Shown piece by piece: positions 31,428 to 35,149 of a DNA stretch of 35,149 nt. Both the position numbers and the translations under genes were made by a program. Origin of the DNA: Bacillota bacterium (lineage in GTDB: Bacteria; Bacillota; Clostridia; Tissierellales; Sedimentibacteraceae); contig JARBUP010000002.1 of the NCBI GenBank assembly GCA_029239575.1, positions 1-35,149 of the forward strand, given 5' to 3'. A model generated the notes under the pieces. That model saw nothing but the letters and a program-made list of their open reading frames with translations, was not told the DNA's origin and made no database searches. Numbering within the stretch: the stretch's first letter is position 1; each line of letters begins with the position of its first letter.

Positions 31428-32765
31428 ATGCATAGATATATTGGAAATACAGATCAAGATAGAGTAGAGATGCTTAAAGAAATTGGTGTAAGTGATATAA
31501 AAGCTTTATTTTCTTCCGTTCCTGATTCAGTACATTTAGATAGGAAATTGAATTTGCCAGTCGCTTTATCGGAAATGGAACTTATAAAAAACTTAAAATC
31601 ATTATCAAAAACTAATTATAATACAGATGATTACACTTGTTTTTTAGGGGCTGGTGCTTATGATCATTTCATTCCATCAGCAGTAGGGGAACTTCTTTCA
31701 AGACAAGAATTTTATACAGCATATACTCCATATCAGCCAGAAATAAGTCAGGGAACTTTGCAGGTTATATTTGAATATCAGTCCATGATCTGTGAATTAA
31801 CAGGCATGCATGTAGCAAATGCATCAATGTATGACGGTGCAACTGCTATGACAGAAGCAGCTATAATGGCTGTGGAATCTACAAAAAGAAAAGAAATTTT
31901 AGTTGCAAAAGCTGTTAACCCTGAAGACAGAAAAGTTTTAAACACATATGCAAAATTTAGAGATATAGTAATAACTGAAGTTGACTACAAAAATGGACAA
32001 ATAGATGTTGATGATTTACAAAGCAAATTAAATAGCAATGTTGCTGCTTTAATAGTTCAAAGCCCTAACTTTTTTGGAATAGTTGAAAATATTGAAGCAT
32101 TCAATGATTTAATACACAATAACAAGAGTTTATTAATAGTAAGTGCAGACCCTATTTCTCTTGCTCTTTTAAAAAGCCCTGGTGAATTAGGTGCTGATAT
32201 AGCAGTAGGAGATGGACAGTCTTTAGGAAATCCTTTAAATTATGGTGGTCCATATTTAGGATACTTAGCAGTAACAGAAAAATTAATGCGTAAAATGCCT
32301 GGAAGAATTGTAGGTCAAACAACTGACAAAGACGGAAACAGAGGATTTGTTTTAACTCTTCAAACAAGGGAACAACATATAAGAAGAGAAAAAGCTACTT
32401 CTAATATTTGTTCTAATCAAGCTTTAAATGCTTTGACTGCTACAATTTATTTAACTTTACTTGGCAAAGAAGGCTTAAATGAAGTTGCAGAACAATGTTT
32501 ACAAAAATCACATTATGCTTACAATGAACTCATTAAAACAGGAAAATTCAGTGAGGTTTTCTCCGCTCCATTTTTCAAAGAGTTTGTTTTAATTAGCGAA
32601 CAGCCTGTAAGTGAATTAAACAATAAACTTCTACAAAATAATGTTATTGGCGGATATGATGTTCAAAAGAAATATACTGAATTAAAAAATGGATATTTAG
32701 TAGCAGTAACTGAAAAAAGAAGTAAAGAAGAAATTGATTACTTATGTGAAAGGGTGGTGAAATAA
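31428..32765 (+). CDS. gcvPA: glycine dehydrogenase (decarboxylating) subunit 1
   Basis: A 445-residue half of the split P protein. Family blocks are RYIGNTDQDRVEML at the start, FLGAGAYDHFIPSAVGELLS, YTPYQPEISQGTLQ, NASMYDGATAMTEAA and QTREQHIRREKATSNICSNQ. The start ATG 31428 lies five bases after AAGGAG; the ATG at 31410 lies before that site. It pairs with GcvPB to decarboxylate glycine. The stop abuts the gcvPB start. Confidence 0.95.
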   Translation: MHRYIGNTDQDRVEMLKEIGVSDIKALFSSVPDSVHLDRKLNLPVALSEMELIKNLKSLSKTNYNTDDYTCFLGAGAYDHFIPSAVGELLSRQEFYTAYTPYQPEISQGTLQVIFEYQSMICELTGMHVANASMYDGATAMTEAAIMAVESTKRKEILVAKAVNPEDRKVLNTYAKFRDIVITEVDYKNGQIDVDDLQSKLNSNVAALIVQSPNFFGIVENIEAFNDLIHNNKSLLIVSADPISLALLKSPGELGADIAVGDGQSLGNPLNYGGPYLGYLAVTEKLMRKMPGRIVGQTTDKDGNRGFVLTLQTREQHIRREKATSNICSNQALNALTATIYLTLLGKEGLNEVAEQCLQKSHYAYNELIKTGKFSEVFSAPFFKEFVLISEQPVSELNNKLLQNNVIGGYDVQKKYTELKNGYLVAVTEKRSKEEIDYLCERVVK

Positions 32766-34226
32766 ATGCTAAAAAAACAACCATTAATATTTGAAATAAG
32801 TAAAGAAGGAAGAAAAGCATATTCACTTCCTAAATGTGATGTTCCTAAATCTGTTAATGATGAGATAATAGATAAAAAATATCAAAGAGAAACAGCCCTA
32901 GGACTTCCAGAAGTAAGCGAACTTGATGCAGTTAGACATTTCACTCAGCTTTCTCAAAGAAATCATGGTGTTGATTCAGGATTCTATCCACTTGGTTCAT
33001 GTACAATGAAATACAATCCAAAAATAAATGAAATAGTATCACGTTTTGATGGATTTACAAAAATACATCCATTGCAATCTGAAGAAACTGTTCAAGGAGC
33101 ATTAAAAGTACTTTATGATATGGATGAAATGCTGTCTGAAATTGTAGGCATGGATCAATTTTCACTTCAACCTGCTGCTGGTGCCCATGGTGAATTAACT
33201 GGACTTATGATAATAAAAGCATACCATGAAAACAGAGGGGATGCAAAAAGAAATAAAATAGTTGTTCCAGATTCAGCTCACGGTACAAATCCTGCTTCAG
33301 CTGCTGTTGCTGGTTTTGACATAGTTGAAGTAAAATCAAATGAAAAAGGTTTAGTTGATTTGCAGTCATTAAAAGATGCAATGAGTGATGAAGTTGCAGG
33401 ATTCATGCTAACAAATCCTAATACACTTGGTTTATTTGATGAAAACATTCTTGAGATATCTTCAATAGTACATGAAGCTGGCGGTTTAATGTATTATGAT
33501 GGAGCTAATACAAATGCAATAATGGGTATTACAAGACCTGGGGATATGGGATTTGATGTTGTTCATGTTAACTTGCATAAAACATTCTCAACACCACATG
33601 GTGGTGGTGGACCTGGCTCAGGACCTGTTGGAGTTAAGAAACATTTAGCAGATTTTCTTCCTGTACCTGTTATAGTAAAAAATGAAAATGGTTATAAATT
33701 GGATAATGATAGACCTCTTTCAATTGGTAAAGTTAAATCTTTCTACGGAAACTTTGGAGTAATTGTAAGAGCTTATACTTATATTTTAAGCATGGGTCCT
33801 GATGGATTAAAAGAAGTTTCTGAAACAGCAGTATTAAATGCAAATTACATTGCTGCAAAATTAAAAGATGTTTATCATTTACCGTTAGACCATTCTCCTT
33901 GCATGCATGAATGTGTATTCTCAGGAGATTGGCAAAAAGCTGAAAATGGTGTATCGACTCTTGATATAGCTAAGAGATTATTAGATTTTGGTTATCATCC
34001 ACCAACTATTTATTTCCCTCTTATAGTTTCAGAAGCTTTAATGATTGAGCCAACTGAATGTGAAAGCAAAGAAACACTTGATGAATTTATTAGTGTATTA
34101 AGACAAATAGCAGAAGAAGCTAAAAATGATCCAGAATTAGTTAAAACTGCTCCTCATACTACGATTGTATCAAGACTTGATGAAGCAACAGCTGCAAGAA
34201 AACCAATTGTTAAATACATGCGTTAG
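32766..34226 (+). CDS. gcvPB: glycine dehydrogenase (decarboxylating) subunit 2
   Basis: The PLP-bearing half of split P protein, 486 residues. The cofactor lysine is Lys272 in [17 protein letters not shown]. Other blocks are [14 protein letters not shown] and [11 protein letters not shown]. The ATG directly follows the gcvPA stop, and the ribosome site (AAAGGGTGG) lies within gcvPA, so translation is coupled. The PLP enzyme decarboxylates glycine and loads aminomethyl onto GcvH Lys63. Confidence 0.96.
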   Translation: MLKKQPLIFEISKEGRKAYSLPKCDVPKSVNDEIIDKKYQRETALGLPEVSELDAVRHFTQLSQRNHGVDSGFYPLGSCTMKYNPKINEIVSRFDGFTKIHPLQSEETVQGALKVLYDMDEMLSEIVGMDQFSLQPAAGAHGELTGLMIIKAYHENRGDAKRNKIVVPDSAHGTNPASAAVAGFDIVEVKSNEKGLVDLQSLKDAMSDEVAGFMLTNPNTLGLFDENILEISSIVHEAGGLMYYDGANTNAIMGITRPGDMGFDVVHVNLHKTFSTPHGGGGPGSGPVGVKKHLADFLPVPVIVKNENGYKLDNDRPLSIGKVKSFYGNFGVIVRAYTYILSMGPDGLKEVSETAVLNANYIAAKLKDVYHLPLDHSPCMHECVFSGDWQKAENGVSTLDIAKRLLDFGYHPPTIYFPLIVSEALMIEPTECESKETLDEFISVLRQIAEEAKNDPELVKTAPHTTIVSRLDEATAARKPIVKYMR

Positions 34227-34235
34227 GAAAATATT

Positions 34236-35149
34236 ATGGAAAATAAATTAGTAATAATAGGGGGAGGACCTGGCGGTTATGAAGCTGCTATAAGGGCTTC
34301 CCAATTAGGGGCAAATGTAACATTAATTGAAGAAAACAAATTAGGAGGAACATGCCTTAACAAAGGCTGCATTCCTACAAAAGCATTATATAAAAATGCT
34401 GAAGTAATAAATACGTTGCAAAACATATCTGAATTTGGAATTGAATTATCAAATTATTCAGTTGACATGATAAAAGTTCAAGAAAGAAAAAATGAAGTTG
34501 TAAATAAACTTCGTTCTGGTATTGAGCAGTTATTAAAAGGAAATAAAATTGAAGTTATAAACGGAAAGGCAACATTTATAGGTGATAAAACTCTTGAAGT
34601 TAAAACTGAAAATTCAGTTGAAAAATTAACAGCAGAAAATATTATAATTGCTACTGGATCTAATTCTTCTGTAATAAATGTGCCAGGCATTGATTTAAAC
34701 GGAGTAATCACCAGTGATGAAGCTTTAAATTTTAACTATATTCCTAAAAGCATGGTAATAGTAGGCGGTGGAGTAATAGGAATTGAATTTGCAAGCATAT
34801 TTGCAACAATGGGAACAGATGTAACTATAATAGAATTTTTACCACGCCTCATGTACCGCATGGATGAAGAATTATCTAAAAGAATTACAATGTATTTAAA
34901 GAAGAAAAAAATAAAAATTGTAACAGGTATTGGTGTTAAAGAAATAATTTCATCTGAAAGCGGTTTAAAGGTTGTTGCAGGAAATGATAAAGGCGACACT
35001 GAATATGAATGCGAAAATGTATTGGTTGCAGCCGGAAGAGTTCCAAATGTTACAGGATTAAACCTTGAAGCAGAAAATATAGAGTATGACAGAAAAGGAA
35101 TACGTGTAAATGAAAACTATGAAACATCTCAAAAGGGCATTTATGCCAT
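34236..35149 (+). CDS. lpdA: dihydrolipoyl dehydrogenase, 3' end cut by window
   Basis: The open frame continues to the last base (304 codons visible). It starts MENKLVIIGGGPGGYEAAIR (FAD GxGxxG), followed by the redox-active disulfide GGTCLNKGCIPTK, the NAD-binding MVIVGGGVIGIEFASIF and the AAGRVPN segment near the end of what is visible. This is the L protein of the glycine cleavage system, which reoxidises the lipoyl arm of GcvH and produces NADH. It starts nine bases after gcvPB with a weak AGGAAAA site. Confidence 0.95.
   Translation, partial: MENKLVIIGGGPGGYEAAIRASQLGANVTLIEENKLGGTCLNKGCIPTKALYKNAEVINTLQNISEFGIELSNYSVDMIKVQERKNEVVNKLRSGIEQLLKGNKIEVINGKATFIGDKTLEVKTENSVEKLTAENIIIATGSNSSVINVPGIDLNGVITSDEALNFNYIPKSMVIVGGGVIGIEFASIFATMGTDVTIIEFLPRLMYRMDEELSKRITMYLKKKKIKIVTGIGVKEIISSESGLKVVAGNDKGDTEYECENVLVAAGRVPNVTGLNLEAENIEYDRKGIRVNENYETSQKGIYA

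Overview
The window is AT-rich, with strong Shine-Dalgarno (SD) sequences, frequent TTG starts, GerM-like and CotF-like sporulation proteins, a small SRP RNA, a glycine riboswitch and Na+-pump decarboxylase subunits. Together these point to an anaerobic, spore-forming, amino-acid-fermenting member of the Clostridia/Tissierellia. The genus cannot be fixed from sequence alone. There are no tRNA or rRNA genes, no insertion sequence and no CRISPR array.

Layout. 1-113: 5' end of a leftward HD-domain gene. 114-753: a long regulatory region with two promoter-like elements, each overlapped by an inverted repeat. 754-6111: a flavin-based extracellular electron transfer (EET) locus of the Listeria type: membrane-fused type II NADH dehydrogenase (ndh2), polyprenyl diphosphate synthase (dmkB), a lipoprotein with two flavinylation domains (pplA) and a lipoprotein ApbE flavin transferase (fmnB). 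6208-10841: a heterodimeric ABC exporter, a membrane-anchored FMN-binding protein and a flavodoxin, which may extend the flavin theme. 10893-11711: SRP RNA and an ECF transporter S component. 11777-14393: a membrane zinc-ribbon protein, a tandem GerMN protein and two small, possibly spore-related proteins. 15088-20411: a branched-chain amino acid ABC transporter operon (livJHMGF) ending in a CBS-ACT sensor protein. 20450-24621: an S9 peptidase, an M42 aminopeptidase and an AEC-family permease. 24671-27584: a CotF spore-coat pair, a SpoU RNA methyltransferase and an Asn/Arg-rich low-complexity protein. 27832-29188: oadG and oadB. 29508-35149: a glycine riboswitch followed by gcvT-gcvH-gcvPA-gcvPB-lpdA, with lpdA cut by the window end.

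How it fits together. Peptidases and the Liv transporter supply amino acids, glycine cleavage oxidises glycine to CO2, NH3, methylene-THF and NADH, and an Na+-pumping decarboxylase can conserve energy. NADH can then be discharged by Ndh2 into a demethylmenaquinone-type pool, whose tail DmkB would make, and on to flavins covalently attached by FmnB to PplA outside the membrane. EetA/EetB and DmkA homologues are not in the window, so the EET set is partial here. The ABC exporter and the additional FMN-binding protein between fmnB and the flavodoxin are the most interesting candidates for unrecognised parts of this system.

Several operons carry strong intercistronic hairpins (before pplA, fmnB, livH and gcvPA) that probably set uneven expression of lipoprotein versus enzyme or membrane subunits.
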